From the NCBI GenBank assembly GCA_964454975.1, contig CAYVVD010000012.1:34021-98020 (forward strand): a stretch of 64,000 bases of DNA, written 5' to 3'. Positions 54,826 through 64,000 of the stretch are shown here, piece by piece (position 1 is the stretch's first letter; every line of letters begins with the position of its first letter). Source of the DNA: CAYVVD01 sp964454975 (lineage in GTDB: Bacteria; Bacteroidota; Ignavibacteria; Kapaibacteriales; UBA2268). Below the pieces are notes generated by a model that saw nothing but the letters and a program-made list of their open reading frames with translations, ran no database searches and was not told where the DNA came from. Both the position numbers and the translations under genes were made by a program.

Positions 54826-57606
54826 TTAAGACTTTTTAATGATTATTTTTCCGGTACTACTTGATTGTAATAATTCAATCCTGTAGAAATAAGTACCAGG
54901 GGCTATCCCAAATGTATTAAAACTAACTTCGTTCTCGCCTTCGGCAAATGTTCTGCCGGCCAGTTGTTTTATGATTTGCCCTTTAATGTCGTATAGATTG
55001 ATAATTGCATAGCCGGAAACAGGAATATTAAATTTAATCGTTGCAGAACCTGAGGCAGGGTTTGGAAAGGCTGTGTTTTGAATAATAATATTAAATTCAG
55101 AGCTTAGCTGAATGCCAGGGTCAAACTTACCAATAAAAATCCCCCTGCCATAAGTACCGACTGCCACTGTGTAGTCTGACGCCCTAACGTCAAGGTCCAT
55201 TACGGGAACATTGCCTATCTCTTTAGCAGTTGCTGACCATATTGTATTTTCGCCATCAAGAACTGAAGTTGCAAATACTCCGATAGTTGTGCCAACTATG
55301 AACACATTTCCTTCCTCAGTTGGCAATATTACCGCAGAGCTAATCGCCGGGCCTGTTAATTCCTCATCACCTTCAAGATTCCCGTCAACAACTGAGAATG
55401 TATTACCTCCATCATTTGAATAATAAAGTGAATTTACATTGTAGTTGGAAAAAACAACAAGAATTTCATTTGCATCTAAAGGATTGATGGCAATTTTGTT
55501 AAAGTGAGCCCCTCGCGGAATATTTGGGAGTTGTAATTCAATAGCGCCATCCGTTGCACTATTCCCGTTTTCCACTTTATACAGCCGTGGCACTTTTGGA
55601 GTTTCCCAGTCTCCGCTGCATCCATAATAAAGCAAGTGCTTTGGATTAGAATTCGAGAAAGATATGGCTGATATATGATACCCGCCGGGAACTGATAATT
55701 TATCTATGCGTTCCCATGTATCGAGTGAATCAGGTCCCTGGGAATTTTGTTCATCAATCTTATTGCTTCTGTATATAAACCTTCCGGATGGAAATACCAT
55801 AGTATTCTGGTCGTTGGGGTCAATTGCATAAGGATGGAAAAATTTTGTCTGGGCGTTCCTTGGATGCACGTAATAGCTATTTTCAAGAGAACCATCCGGT
55901 AAGCCTTCATCATTATAATCGAGCTTGGCCACATACCCGAACTGGAAGGATACAAATGCGAAGTCGTCCATGAAGAAACATTCTGTACCATCACCACCAA
56001 AAATAGAATATGATGGCTCAATTCCCTTTTCATAGTTCAGAAGATAACTGCCGTTATCCTGTGTGCCACCAATTAACCTGTAATCATCACTATCCAATGG
56101 CAGTGAAACAGCCCAGAACTGAGTTACGTTATAACCATTGTTCTTGCTAATCCAAGGATAAAAATTACCATCCCAGTTTGTCATAGTAATATCTTCGCAG
56201 TAACTCAGCCCCCCATCGTGGCCATTCCAAAGCTTATTTGGATCAGAAGGGTCAAAAAATAATGCGTGATGGTCCGGGTGGTTATTTATATAACTTCCAT
56301 AAATACTATAACCTCCGATATGGCTCTGTTCCCATTCGTAATCCCCTGAAGAAAAACCATCCTGAGAACGGAAAAGATTTGTGCCGCCCAAAATTACGAA
56401 ATTCTCATCGTCTGGTTTTATGGCAAGAGCCATGTTGTAGCAAGCCTGGGTATTAACAATTCCGACACCCATAAGATTTGTAAAATTAGGGAGGAATTCA
56501 CTCCTGTCTTCAAATGTATTTGTTGACAGGTCAATATAGTGGAATCGAACATCTTCCTTGTTTTCACCCCAACCAACATACGTGTAAGCATAGAGAATAT
56601 CAGGATTTGAAGGAGCTGTTGCCAGAACAGTCCTTAAATGACTTGCAGGAAAAGTGGGCGGTGTTATTCTTACCCAGTTTTCGCCATCATTATTCGAGTA
56701 ATAAATACCATGGATGTAATTCCTTCCCCCCTTGTTTCCCGATTCAGAAAGAGTAGCATATACCCTTCCGGTTAAAGTAATTACAGCATCTGAGTAATAA
56801 TAAATCCCTTGTCCGCCAAGAATGTATTCAAAAGATTCTCCCCCGTCTGTTGAGCGCATTATTCCGGAACCATTAGTAGCAACATAGATATAACCATTGC
56901 GGGGACTTACCGATATCCTTGATATAAAATTAAATTTACCGTCTTTAGAAAGTGGCTTTGAACGTGCGTTTTCAAGCAAGCGCCAGGTTTTTCCATTATC
57001 AGTTGATTTATAAATACCGCTGCCATAGTAATTCTCAGAGAAGATTTGGTCGTAAACAGAATTCCTTCGAAACTCACCTGTACCATAATACCAGTTGTTT
57101 GTATTTCCGGGTCTGGGGTCTTGTGCAAGTGCAGAAACACTGTGGCTTTCAGAGGGATCGCTTACCAGGAACCATGATTCACCCTTGTCTGTAGAACGCC
57201 ACAGCCCACCGCTAACACCACCTGCCAATACTATATCTGGATTTTCAATGTCTATGGCTAGTGCCCGAGTCCTGCCGCCAACATCACCGGGGCCTGCTTC
57301 AAGCCAGCGAAATTTGAACTCCGGAGATTGAACAGAGGAATATTCTTTTTTTTCAGCTTTTAGTCTTTCAGCAAACCGAAGTTCTTTATCACGAATATCC
57401 GAGGGTATTTTACCGGTTGCTGGATCACCCCAAAGTTCGAGAAGATAATCAGCTCTTGCTTCAGTCATTTCTACCGAACTGAGTTTTAATGCATTTAGCC
57501 CTTTTTCAAAGCCGGAATTATGATATACAGGCAACGAAAAGATATATGCCAGAACAAATACCAGCAAAGCGTTTAAAAGTATTATTGTTGCCCTCAGGAC
57601 TGCCAC
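54826..57606 (-). CDS. Large BNR/VPS10-like beta-propeller with T9SS domain
   Basis: 926 residues. A signal-anchor-like N-terminus (LLNALLVFVLAYIFSLPVYH) is followed by many sortilin/BNR-type repeats with SxDxGxxW boxes (STDKGESWFLVSD, STDNGKTWRLLEN, STDGGESFEYIL, SNDGGNTFSVVDG). The C-terminal 85 residues are a T9SS sorting domain (AFPNPASGSATIKFNI, INLYDIKGQIIKQL, ending IIIKKS). Related proteins include secreted glycosidase-like and unknown surface proteins; no catalytic residues are recognised. Terminators lie on both sides, so it is probably monocistronic. Confidence 0.85.
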   Translation of the reverse strand: MAVLRATIILLNALLVFVLAYIFSLPVYHNSGFEKGLNALKLSSVEMTEARADYLLELWGDPATGKIPSDIRDKELRFAERLKAEKKEYSSVQSPEFKFRWLEAGPGDVGGRTRALAIDIENPDIVLAGGVSGGLWRSTDKGESWFLVSDPSESHSVSALAQDPRPGNTNNWYYGTGEFRRNSVYDQIFSENYYGSGIYKSTDNGKTWRLLENARSKPLSKDGKFNFISRISVSPRNGYIYVATNGSGIMRSTDGGESFEYILGGQGIYYYSDAVITLTGRVYATLSESGNKGGRNYIHGIYYSNNDGENWVRITPPTFPASHLRTVLATAPSNPDILYAYTYVGWGENKEDVRFHYIDLSTNTFEDRSEFLPNFTNLMGVGIVNTQACYNMALAIKPDDENFVILGGTNLFRSQDGFSSGDYEWEQSHIGGYSIYGSYINNHPDHHALFFDPSDPNKLWNGHDGGLSYCEDITMTNWDGNFYPWISKNNGYNVTQFWAVSLPLDSDDYRLIGGTQDNGSYLLNYEKGIEPSYSIFGGDGTECFFMDDFAFVSFQFGYVAKLDYNDEGLPDGSLENSYYVHPRNAQTKFFHPYAIDPNDQNTMVFPSGRFIYRSNKIDEQNSQGPDSLDTWERIDKLSVPGGYHISAISFSNSNPKHLLYYGCSGDWETPKVPRLYKVENGNSATDGAIELQLPNIPRGAHFNKIAINPLDANEILVVFSNYNVNSLYYSNDGGNTFSVVDGNLEGDEELTGPAISSAVILPTEEGNVFIVGTTIGVFATSVLDGENTIWSATAKEIGNVPVMDLDVRASDYTVAVGTYGRGIFIGKFDPGIQLSSEFNIIIQNTAFPNPASGSATIKFNIPVSGYAIINLYDIKGQIIKQLAGRTFAEGENEVSFNTFGIAPGTYFYRIELLQSSSTGKIIIKKS

Positions 57607-57667
57607 ATTTTTTCCAACGTATTATTCAGAATGATATTAAGAATAAATTTGTTTATTAGCAAGCATA

Positions 57668-57701
57668 AAAAAAGCCCCTGTAACATTTTTGGGGCTTTTT
57701 T
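57668..57701 (-). terminator. Terminator after dehydrogenase gene
   Basis: AAAAAAGCCCC and GGGGCTTTTTT form a stem with a twelve-base loop; A- and T-runs on both sides allow action in either direction. Confidence 0.85.
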
Positions 57702-57892
57702 AGTCATTTTTCCAAGCTTGGAGTCTTTTCAATTAACTATTAATCTCTTCAAAAGAGTTTAACTTTACACTTCCAAAATAGATGCCAGGATTCCTGTTGT
57801 CGCGTAAGCTTATCCATATCATAGACTTACTAACTACTTTAAATATCCAGTATCCACGAAATACCGATGGAACCGGATTTCTTCGTGAAAAA

Positions 57893-59014
57893 CTACATCT
57901 CATCCGCTATTGCGTTAGCCATTTCAATTGTAGATGAGTTTCCGCCCATATCGTAGGTTCTGGTATTGCCTGTTGCAATTACTTTCGCTACGGCATTCTC
58001 AACCTTTTCACTGAGCTCAATCTCTCCGAGCCATTCAAGCATCATCTTGGCGGATAATATTGCAGCAATGGGATTCGTTTTGTACTGCCCTGCATATTTT
58101 GGAGCTGAACCATGCGTAGGCTCAAATACTGCAAGATTATTTCCAATATTTCCCGAACAGGCAAACCCAAGACCGCCTACCATCTGTGCGCACAAGTCTG
58201 AGATTATATCTCCATACAAATTTGGAGCAACAAGGACGTCATAGCGTTCAGGATTTTTCAGTAACCACATTGTCATTGCATCAACATTGCCTTCGTCAAA
58301 CTCGATTTCAGGGTAATTTTTTGAGATTGTCTTGGCAGTTTCGAGGAATAGACCGTCCGTTGCTCGAACAACATTAGACTTATGCACAATTGTAACTTTC
58401 TTCCTACCGGCATTTCTGGCAAAATCGAAAGCCGCCTTAATGATTTTCTCACAGCCGTTTCTAGTGTTAATTTTGCATGAGATTGCGTAATCAGCATGAT
58501 TTAATTTAGTAAATGGCTTAAAATTAGGACTTAGTTTCTCGAGTGTTGATGCCAGTTCTTCAGGCACCTCATTGAATTCCACACCTGCGTATAAATCCTC
58601 TGTATTTTCCCTGAAAACTACAAGGTCAATATCATCCTTAAAATTAAGCGGGTTACCAAAGTAAGCCTTTGCAGGGCGCATGCAATTGTACAGGTCAAAC
58701 ATTTGCCTCATGCGAACAATAGGAGAACGGTAAACAAGCCCTTTATCTTTCAATTCATCAATTAATTCCTCATTGGCAGCTTTTACGGGTTTTGATGTAA
58801 TAGCGCCAAACATTGCAGCATCAACATTCTTTAAAAGTTCAATAGTCCTTTGAGGAAGTGCATCACCTTCAGTCTTCCAGAATTCCCATCCAATGTCCCC
58901 ATGAATGTATTCAGCATTGAAGCAAAGTTTATCAAGCACTAATTTTACTGCATCGAGAACATCAACACCAATGCCATCGCCCGGCAACCATGCAATCTTA
59001 TACTTTTTTTCCAT
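57893..59014 (-). CDS. Isocitrate/isopropylmalate dehydrogenase family enzyme
   Basis: 373 residues of the beta-decarboxylating dehydrogenase family. Motifs are LPGDGIGVDVLDAVKL, the substrate-binding arginine pair in VRMRQMFDLYNCMRPAKAYF, RENTEDLYAGVEF, the Lys in VHKSNVVRATDG, and NLYGDIISDLCAQMVGGLG. The RENTEDLYAG segment is closer to isocitrate/homoisocitrate dehydrogenases than to classic LeuB, but leuCD lie nearby. Choosing between NAD-isocitrate dehydrogenase and LeuB needs a tree. Confidence 0.85.
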   Translation of the reverse strand: MEKKYKIAWLPGDGIGVDVLDAVKLVLDKLCFNAEYIHGDIGWEFWKTEGDALPQRTIELLKNVDAAMFGAITSKPVKAANEELIDELKDKGLVYRSPIVRMRQMFDLYNCMRPAKAYFGNPLNFKDDIDLVVFRENTEDLYAGVEFNEVPEELASTLEKLSPNFKPFTKLNHADYAISCKINTRNGCEKIIKAAFDFARNAGRKKVTIVHKSNVVRATDGLFLETAKTISKNYPEIEFDEGNVDAMTMWLLKNPERYDVLVAPNLYGDIISDLCAQMVGGLGFACSGNIGNNLAVFEPTHGSAPKYAGQYKTNPIAAILSAKMMLEWLGEIELSEKVENAVAKVIATGNTRTYDMGGNSSTIEMANAIADEM

Positions 59015-59098
59015 AACAAGCTCAAATCAGGTTCAACATTAAAGAACAAAATTATTTATTAGGGATCCAATATTAAATTAATTTGTATTAAGAATAAA

Positions 59099-59122
59099 AA
59101 ACCCCGCATTAAGCGGGGTTTA
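59099..59122 (-). terminator. Terminator after Ycf48-like gene
   Basis: AACCCCGC and GCGGGGTT form a stem with a short loop; on the minus strand the stem is followed by TTTTTTA. Confidence 0.85.
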
Positions 59123-59147
59123 GATTTCAATAATTAGCAATTGAATT

Positions 59148-60204
59148 TTATTGCCTGTACCTCATAATTCTTCCATCGTCGCCAATTACAAACGCATAGT
59201 TGTAATTAATAATGCCTACGTTATTCAGATTAATATTTTTGGGCGATTCAAGAGATTCCCAGGAATTGCCACCATCTCTTGTCCTGATAATCGAACCATT
59301 TGTTCCGACAATCCATCCCTCGTTTTCATTTAAGAAGCTTAAACCACGGAATTCGATGCCACTGAATTTTTCTCCAAGAGTATTTTCGTTAAATACTTCT
59401 TCCCAGGTTTCGCCGCCGTCTTTAGTCCTGAATATTCTCGAATCCTGTGCAAAAATGAACCCTGTTAATTCATTAATAAAAAAGACATAGTTTAACCTGG
59501 TATTTTCAAGGGGCTNNNNNNNNNNCGCCTTCAACAATTTCGAGGATCGAAGTATTCCATGTCTCGCCACCATCTGTAGATTTTGTTATACTACCTCTTG
59601 TTCCAACAATAATTCCATTTTGTGCATTGATAAATTCAATATCATTAAACTTCGTAGAGCCTGAAGTTTTATGCACTTCAACTGTATCTTCAGCAAGATT
59701 GGCTCTAAGCAAAACTCCTGTATGCAAATCAGACAGTTCCTGGCCGCCAGCGAAGAAAGCAAGTTCTTCACTTCTTGCACTCTGACCTTCGACACAATAA
59801 CTTCCCTTAGCGACGGCACCGCCTCTGGGAAGCTCAAATGCTTTAAAGGTTGTGCCGTTATCAAAGGTATGAAGGATAATGCATCCATTTATCCAAAGAG
59901 CGTTGTTAAAGAAATCCAGCTCTCTTAATATTTCATTCTTGCCGGTTTCCACTATATGCCAAACGTCTCCGGCATTTGAAGTCCTCATAATCAAACCACC
60001 GGCGCCGCTAACCCATATATTGTCCTCGCCGGTCATATACATTCCATATAAATTCTTTTCAACAAAAGAAAGCTGAATTGTCCAGGGACCAATAACTTCA
60101 GGTTGAGTTGGTGTACCCTTATTTTCTTCCGGGCAACCATTGAATATAAAAAGCGGCGTAATTAACAGCAAAAGCTTTAATATCAGATTCTTTGCGCCAA
60201 ACAT
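59148..60204 (-). CDS. Ycf48/BNR-like lipoprotein, interrupted only by an assembly gap
   Basis: A lipoprotein signal (LLLLITPLFIFNGC) is followed by Ycf48-type beta-propeller repeats (GLIMRTSNAGDVWHIVE, GSITKSTDGGETWNTSI, RIFRTKDGGETWEEV, GSIIRTRDGGNSWESL). Ten N at 59516-59525 split the frame. Deleting them joins GTTGAAGGCG to AGCCCCTTGAA in one frame, giving 348 residues, so the gene is intact. Function unknown; possibly an envelope assembly or binding factor. It ends at a terminator. Confidence 0.82.
59516..59525. other. Ten-N join, probably zero-length
   Basis: Removing the ten N with no other change restores one continuous reading frame of the Ycf48-like gene. Unlike the join at 27119, no shared overlap is seen. 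Confidence 0.8.
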
Positions 60205-60332
60205 ATAAAACCCCTATTGTAATTTTAACCTTAGTTCCTTAATTAGACACTTCAAATTAAGATTAAGTTAATTTTTTTTTGAAATAATTTTGAATATACT
60301 AATATTCAATGAGAGTGCAAATTAGAAAAGTG

Positions 60333-61766
60333 TCATGATGCTATGTTGTTTAAAGGCAGCTTAATTCTGAATTCAGTTCCTTTTTCAGGCTTGCTTTCTA
60401 CTTCAATTTTTCCTTTGTGTTCTTTTATTATCCAACTTGCAATTGATAGGCCTAATCCTAAACCATGCACTTTGCTTTTCTTTACTTCATCGGCTCTGTA
60501 AAACCTGTCGAATATTCTTGAGATATTTTCCTTATCAATGCCAATGCCTGTGTCCTTTATTGAAATATCAGCAGAATCTCCATTTGTTTGTAATCTTATT
60601 CTTATTTCACCACCTTCCGGAGTGTATTTAATAGCATTATCAATAATATTAAGCAGTGCCTGGTGAATCCTGTCTAAATCCACATAGCAATTAATTTTTT
60701 CCTGTATTTCCGAATTAACTGAAATTGACTTTGACTGAGCAAGAATTTCAGCATCTTCTTCTATGTCTTTCAACAATGCTGACAAATCCCGGTCTGCAAA
60801 GTTCATTTTAATTCTGCCGGAATCAGCACGTGAAAGTTCAAGCAGTGTCTGGACAAGGTTTGTAATTCTTAATACTTCTTCAATGGCGCTCGCAATTGTA
60901 TACTCATAATCTTCAATTGTTCTTGGTTCCCTTAACGCTGTTTCAAGTTCACCTCTGATTATTGTGAGCGGCGTTCTTAATTCATGTGAAACATCTGATG
61001 TAAACTCTCGCAACTTCCTATAAGAATTTTCGAATCTTTCAATCAATTCATTTAGGTCGGCAGTAAGAGCTCTAATTTCTTTATTTTGATTTTCACTATT
61101 AATCCTGATATCCAGGCTATCTGTCTTGATATTCCGAACTTGCTCTGAAATACTTTCAATAGGCTTAGTAATGACAAAACTAATTAGAATGCTGAGCGCA
61201 ACTGATAAGACGAGCAAAACAGGAATCAACCAAATCAAATCATCAATAATGCTAGCAATAACAGGAGTCCCTTTTAATCCGGAATAAGCAATATAAACCA
61301 TATAATCAGGTTGTTTATTAATAATTACAGTGAAACTGCTTATATCATTATTCCACTGGAATGTATTTATTCCGTCAACTAAATTACCTGTACCATTTTC
61401 TGTAAATTGTTTGTATGAGGGCAATTTTACAAATGATTCATTTCCTGTATTCCAAACTTCTCTACCGCCGCTATCGTACAAATTAATAGTAATCGCTTCC
61501 AAACCCGGAAGAAAATTTTTAAGGACAATTTCATCCAGATTTTCTCTAAGGGGGTTTGGAGTTAATGAAAAGGAATTAACAGCGTCTTTAAGAGCAGTTG
61601 AATATTGGTCTCCGATTTGATAGCTTAATTCTGTTAATCGGGATTCAAACTCGGATTCTGATTTGTTTTCGATTGAATAATAAAGAAGTGTTATCGCAAT
61701 AAAAAGGACAAATGTGATGCCAGTAGCCTGGCCAATGATTAGTTTTGTAGGGAACGAAAAGTTCAT
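60333..61766 (-). CDS. Sensor histidine kinase
   Basis: 477 residues. It has a membrane helix (about 8-28), a periplasmic sensor of about 140 residues, a second helix (about 175-197), a HAMP linker, a HisKA domain with SDVSHELRTPLTIIRGELE (phospho-His near residue 262), and a catalytic ATPase domain with N-box LLNIIDNAIKYTP, G1 IKDTGIGID and G2 HGLGLGLSIA. It autophosphorylates in response to an unknown envelope signal. No response regulator is adjacent on the left; a partner could not be assigned. Confidence 0.92.
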   Translation of the reverse strand: MNFSFPTKLIIGQATGITFVLFIAITLLYYSIENKSESEFESRLTELSYQIGDQYSTALKDAVNSFSLTPNPLRENLDEIVLKNFLPGLEAITINLYDSGGREVWNTGNESFVKLPSYKQFTENGTGNLVDGINTFQWNNDISSFTVIINKQPDYMVYIAYSGLKGTPVIASIIDDLIWLIPVLLVLSVALSILISFVITKPIESISEQVRNIKTDSLDIRINSENQNKEIRALTADLNELIERFENSYRKLREFTSDVSHELRTPLTIIRGELETALREPRTIEDYEYTIASAIEEVLRITNLVQTLLELSRADSGRIKMNFADRDLSALLKDIEEDAEILAQSKSISVNSEIQEKINCYVDLDRIHQALLNIIDNAIKYTPEGGEIRIRLQTNGDSADISIKDTGIGIDKENISRIFDRFYRADEVKKSKVHGLGLGLSIASWIIKEHKGKIEVESKPEKGTEFRIKLPLNNIAS

Positions 61767-61858
61767 CTATTGTATTTTTGTAATTTTCAATTCCTAAAAA
61801 TTAACAATTATTCATTTACTGAAGAAATACTTTATTTCCAATTGATTAATTTTAAGTA

Positions 61859-64000
61859 GTGAAAGAAGCGAAATCAAATAAAAAGCGAAATAAGTTCCTC
61901 AAGTTTTTAAAGAGGACTTTTTTTCTTTTAATTATCCTGTTCCTGCTTTTTACAATCTCCATTGGTATTCTGTCGCAATTTAAGTTTTTCAGGCATTCTA
62001 TGCTTTCCGGTATTATTGGAATTGTAAACCAGGGCCTTAATGCAAAGGTAAAAATTGATGACCTAAGGATTTCACTTGATGAGGGAGTTATTCTTGACAA
62101 GGTACTGCTTTTCAACGGAACCGATACCATTGCCAAGATTCCACAATTAACAATCGGCCTTGCATTTGATTCGTATTCTAACGGTCATATTAAAATTTAC
62201 AATTTAAAGCTGATTGAGCCAGACATTCGGCTTGGCAGAAGTACAAAAGACTCCCTTTGGAATTTTGAGAAAATTGCAAAACCATCTGATGAAACAGACA
62301 CAACTGATTCTCCTTCTGAATTATCTCTATTAATTGAAAATTTTGAAATAGTTAATGGCAATATATCATTTGTTGACTCTCTTTCGGGATACACAAATCC
62401 CGGCGTAATGAACTATTCTCGTATATCAACAAAAGAGTTCAACATCTACGCAAAATTAGAAGCAGATCCCGGGAAAATGAATTTTGAAGCTGAGATTGAG
62501 AGGCTGGCATTTAACGAAGTTAATTCAGGGTTTCAACTTATTGAATTTAAAGGGAATACTCAATTGAGGCCGGGCACAATAGAAGCTAATGAAGTTTCGA
62601 TTAAAACAAACAGGTCTAATTTCCGGCTCGATGCAGAAATAAATGACTTCGGAATATTCGGCAAGGGTTCCAATGACGATATTTCAAAAGCAAATTTTAA
62701 TGTCATACTTGAAGGCGACGCAATCTCATTCGATGATGTAAAATATTTTGCTGAAGTACAGTTCGACATCGGGAGTGTTCATAATATCTATATGGAGGCA
62801 AATGGAAATTTTTCCGAAATGGATATTTATACCCTCGAATTAATTGCTTCTGATACTCATATTATGTTTAGCGGTCGACTTGATGAATTCACAAACCCGG
62901 AAAAGTTACGTTACAGGGGTAGATTTTACAACTCAAGAATCTACAAACCCGACGTACAGCGATTCTTGCCCGGAATTGATTTCTCAGCTTTACCCGACTT
63001 TGGCACGGCGCTTATAAGGGAAATGGAAGTAAACGGCGGGACAGGTTTTGCTGAATCAAGCTTCGAGATAAACACAGGGATGGGATTTATCACAGGGAAT
63101 GGCAGGGTATCCTGGGCTGATGGCTTAAAGTATTCGGGAGATTTCCGATTCAAAAGGCTTGATTTATCAAAGGTAACTGCATCGCCTGAATTAAAATCCA
63201 ACATGAACGGCAGACTTATTATTGATGCCAGCGGAGGCGGAATCTATGACCTTGAAGGAGATATTGACTTAACTGCACTCGATTCAAAGATATTTGGTTT
63301 GGATTTCAATAGAATCAGGTTTAAATCAAACATCAAAAAAGGGGCAGAATTTACTATTGACACCCTGTTTACAGATTTAAAAATCTTCCCGGATGAATCT
63401 ATTAATTTCATTCCGGGGGAGAAAAAAACAGCATTTCTCCGGGGTTTCTTCAATATGGAGAAGAATAACAGACATGTCTATGATGTTTATTCATCTGTAA
63501 ACGGAATAAATATTTCCGGCATGCTTGGAAATGAGACACTTCCTCAAAAATTGTCAACCGATTTTAAAGCAAGCGGTGTCGGATTTGATCCGGACAGCGC
63601 CTTTGTTGAAGTGGATGTAAATATCAGGGAAACATACTTTGGCGACAGGGCTCTGATGCCACTAACATTCAAAGGGAAAATAGATAGTATTGATAATGAT
63701 AACCGGCTAATTCAATTCTCATCCCCATTCGCTGATTTTTTTATAAAAGGTAAATTTAAATTTGAAGACCTGGTTACGCATGCGGGCAACCAGGCATATT
63801 ATCTTGCCAATTTCTTTACTGACAAGGCAAATTCCATTATGTCCGAGCTCGTAAACAAAGACACTATCAGAGAAATCAAGTTTGAAAGAATTGGCAGTTT
63901 CCCTGAAATAGACTGCGACTTTAATGCCGATATATATGATTTATCTATTCTTGAAGTATTTCTTGAGCAATCTTTTATAATCTCTGTAGTCCTTGCAATT
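61859..64000 (+). CDS. TamB/AsmA-like envelope protein (partial)
   Basis: Open from GTG 61859, just after an in-frame TAA, to the right edge; about 714 residues are visible. A basic start (KSNKKRNKFLKFLKR) is followed by one membrane helix (TFFLLIILFLLFTISIGI), then an AsmA/TamB-type periplasmic repeat (LNAKVKIDDLRISLDEGVIL, IYNLKLIEPDIRLGR, DSLWNFEKI). Long beta-rich segments follow. Family members bridge inner and outer membranes and move lipids or help outer-membrane protein assembly. The C-terminal TamB domain would lie outside the window, so TamB versus AsmA-like is open. Divergent from the kinase gene. Confidence 0.78.
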   Translation, partial: MKEAKSNKKRNKFLKFLKRTFFLLIILFLLFTISIGILSQFKFFRHSMLSGIIGIVNQGLNAKVKIDDLRISLDEGVILDKVLLFNGTDTIAKIPQLTIGLAFDSYSNGHIKIYNLKLIEPDIRLGRSTKDSLWNFEKIAKPSDETDTTDSPSELSLLIENFEIVNGNISFVDSLSGYTNPGVMNYSRISTKEFNIYAKLEADPGKMNFEAEIERLAFNEVNSGFQLIEFKGNTQLRPGTIEANEVSIKTNRSNFRLDAEINDFGIFGKGSNDDISKANFNVILEGDAISFDDVKYFAEVQFDIGSVHNIYMEANGNFSEMDIYTLELIASDTHIMFSGRLDEFTNPEKLRYRGRFYNSRIYKPDVQRFLPGIDFSALPDFGTALIREMEVNGGTGFAESSFEINTGMGFITGNGRVSWADGLKYSGDFRFKRLDLSKVTASPELKSNMNGRLIIDASGGGIYDLEGDIDLTALDSKIFGLDFNRIRFKSNIKKGAEFTIDTLFTDLKIFPDESINFIPGEKKTAFLRGFFNMEKNNRHVYDVYSSVNGINISGMLGNETLPQKLSTDFKASGVGFDPDSAFVEVDVNIRETYFGDRALMPLTFKGKIDSIDNDNRLIQFSSPFADFFIKGKFKFEDLVTHAGNQAYYLANFFTDKANSIMSELVNKDTIREIKFERIGSFPEIDCDFNADIYDLSILEVFLEQSFIISVVLAI

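Overview
The window is about 64 kb of low-GC bacterial DNA. It most likely comes from a draft or metagenome assembly of a Bacteroidota/Chlorobiota-type (FCB group) bacterium, perhaps the Ignavibacteria/Kapabacteria neighbourhood; this placement is inferred from gene content only. Supporting signs are type IX secretion (T9SS) C-terminal sorting domains, paired TonB-dependent receptor and DUF4249-like genes, HmuY-type proteins, WG repeats, and a Sec-type (clade II) nitrous oxide reductase cluster of the Bacteroidota layout. Three runs of N mark scaffold joins. Two of the three (10 N each) look like artefacts, because removing them restores intact genes.

Layout. 1-6.4 kb (minus): a very large, highly repetitive secreted fibre protein, partial at the left edge, preceded by a small T9SS-sorted protein. 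6.9-18.9 kb (plus): rRNA methyltransferase, HAD hydrolase, DnaQ/GIY-YIG fusion, TonB receptor with DUF4249-like lipoprotein, sugar-phosphate isomerase, a small protein with rpsU (bS21), a Tat-type C45 hydrolase, a TetR regulator and a lipoprotein. 19.1-21.0 kb (minus): acetyl-CoA synthetase. 21.2-27.45 kb (plus): a heme-uptake-like locus made of a lipoprotein chelatase, a PepSY membrane protein, a T9SS-sorted HmuY-like protein, a TonB receptor and a lipoprotein HmuY-like protein. 27.5-28.8 kb (minus): a LuxR-type regulator and a hemerythrin-type Fe-S repair protein.

28.9-35.9 kb (plus): a nitrous-oxide-reduction cluster of TPR protein, cytochrome c, NosZ, a membrane protein, NosL, NosD, NosF and NosY. 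36.3-41.4 kb (minus): pepT, an OPT transporter, a flippase-like protein, gmhA and tRNA-Thr. 41.6-43.4 kb: an SRPBCC protein, a WG-repeat protein and a decayed REP-associated tyrosine transposase. 43.4-49.8 kb: envelope lipoproteins, a YihY-type membrane protein, ferritin, and two similar lipoproteins on either side of the ferritin. 49.8-59.0 kb (minus): leuCD, a receiver-domain protein, a CoA-transferase with an HMG-CoA lyase, a large T9SS-sorted beta-propeller protein and an isocitrate/isopropylmalate dehydrogenase. 59.1-64 kb: a Ycf48-like lipoprotein, a sensor histidine kinase, and divergently a TamB/AsmA-like protein that runs off the right edge.

The most coherent functional block is 21-36 kb. 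Heme acquisition, nitrosative-stress repair and the N2O-reduction cluster sit side by side, which fits an organism using N2O as an electron acceptor. The most unusual sequence is the fibre gene at the left edge. It joins two different repeat architectures, and long exact internal duplications are offset by whole numbers of repeat units.
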